A stretch of DNA of 41,590 nucleotides, taken from contig DASPNP010000064.1 of NCBI GenBank assembly GCA_035626475.1, positions 1-41,590 on the forward strand, written 5' to 3'. Origin of the DNA: DASPKT01 sp035626475 (GTDB taxonomy: Bacteria > Pseudomonadota > Alphaproteobacteria > Azospirillales > Azospirillaceae). The first letter of the stretch is position 1. The number at the start of each line of letters is the position of its first letter. The translations under genes and the position numbers were made by a program. Shown piece after piece: positions 41,318 through 41,590 of the stretch. The notes beneath the pieces are model-generated. The model did no database searches and had not been told where the DNA came from. It worked only from the letters and a program-made list of their open reading frames with translations.

Positions 41318-41514
41318 ATCCCTCGCCCCTTGCGGGAGAGGGATGGGCCCCGCCGCGTAGCGGTGGGAGGGTGAGGGGTCGGCGGGCGCAAGCCCGACGT
41401 TCTCACCGGTTCAGCTTGACCAAGGCGTCGAGAACGTCAGCCTTTGGCTGCCGACCCCTCATCCTCCCCAAGCAGGCTTGGGGCCCCATCCTTCTCCCGC
41501 AAGGGGAGAAGGAT
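41318..41514. repeat. MITE/REP-like palindromic element, copy B
   Basis: Same element as 35342-35541: it starts with CCCTCGCCCCTTGCGGGAGA and ends with TCTCCCGCAAGGGGAGAAGG. Copy B is the better palindrome: GGTGAGGGGTCGGC pairs with GCCGACCCCTCATCC, and GACGTTCTC with GAGAACGTC, so nearly the whole 197 bp can fold. It lies between the convergent ends of mutL and the next gene. Confidence 0.9.
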
Positions 41515-41519
41515 AAAAA

Positions 41520-41590
41520 TCACACCCCCAGCCGCTCCTTCAGCGCCAGCAGGTCGCGCCACGCCTCGCGCTTGGCGGCGGGGTTGCGCA
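41520..41590 (-). CDS. Unidentified protein, C-terminal fragment
   Basis: On the minus strand the last bases encode RNPAAKREAWRDLLALKER and then LGV-stop, open to the window edge. Only 22 residues are visible. The sequence is codon-typical and the stop lies 5 bp past repeat copy B, so a real gene is likely, but I cannot name it. Confidence 0.55.
   Translation of the reverse strand, partial: RNPAAKREAWRDLLALKERLGV

Overview
The window is about 41.6 kb of very GC-rich DNA with dense, ordinary-looking bacterial coding. It fits a Gram-negative alphaproteobacterium, most likely of the Rhodospirillales/Azospirillum side. The support is a BamF-type (DUF3035) lipoprotein, signal peptidase II, a class A penicillin-binding protein, lipoproteins with clear lipoboxes, two chemoreceptors, and palindromic intergenic repeats of the kind scattered through alphaproteobacterial chromosomes. 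It reads as a chromosomal housekeeping segment with a few accessory items. There is no prophage, CRISPR array, tRNA or rRNA that I can see. The taxonomic placement is inference from gene content.

Layout. 1-151: tail of an IS110-type transposase. 187-4373 (minus strand): thrC, an M16 protease, a GNAT acetyltransferase and a DUF2059 periplasmic protein, closely packed with overlaps. 4611-5694 (plus): two adjacent, similarly built membrane-anchored coiled-coil proteins that I cannot name. 5762-5905: a long inverted repeat. 5948-7621 (minus) and 10469-12181 (plus): two methyl-accepting chemotaxis proteins. They flank an RT0821-like lipoprotein, a beta-lactamase-fold protein that has lost its catalytic SxxK, and a small secreted two-cysteine protein. 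12268-16370 (minus): tandem paralogous S9 peptidases, each followed by a related terminator. 16516-18294 (minus): pyrC-pyrE for pyrimidine synthesis. 18437-23069 (plus): hisS and a large class A PBP. 23083-25944: two alpha/beta hydrolases flanking ribF. 26013-27422: divergent tetR / glutathione S-transferase with a twin operator. 27755-31732 (plus): ileS-lspA-bamF, closed by a terminator. 31885-34778 (plus): two M16 proteins, one with the metal motif and one without. 34849-35340: an unknown small protein whose ribosome binding site lies in a perfect 12-bp hairpin. 35668-37335: pgi. 37452-38786: a pentapeptide-repeat protein. 38853-39370: a YefM-YoeB toxin-antitoxin pair. 39446-41308: mutL with an endonuclease motif. 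The window ends inside an unidentified minus-strand gene.

How the genes work together. Envelope biogenesis is over-represented: lspA processes lipoproteins such as the adjacent bamF product, and the PBP, M16 proteins, DUF2059 protein and lipoproteins are all exported or membrane bound. Housekeeping functions are threonine, pyrimidine and flavin synthesis, two aminoacyl-tRNA synthetases, glycolysis (pgi) and mismatch repair. No single large undescribed system is visible. The most unusual items are the paralogous coiled-coil pair, the RBS-masking hairpin, the catalytically dead serine-hydrolase homologue, the S9 duplication that carried its terminator, a repeat element that supplies the tetR stop codon, and a hisS that looks more gammaproteobacterial (Xanthomonas-like) than alphaproteobacterial.
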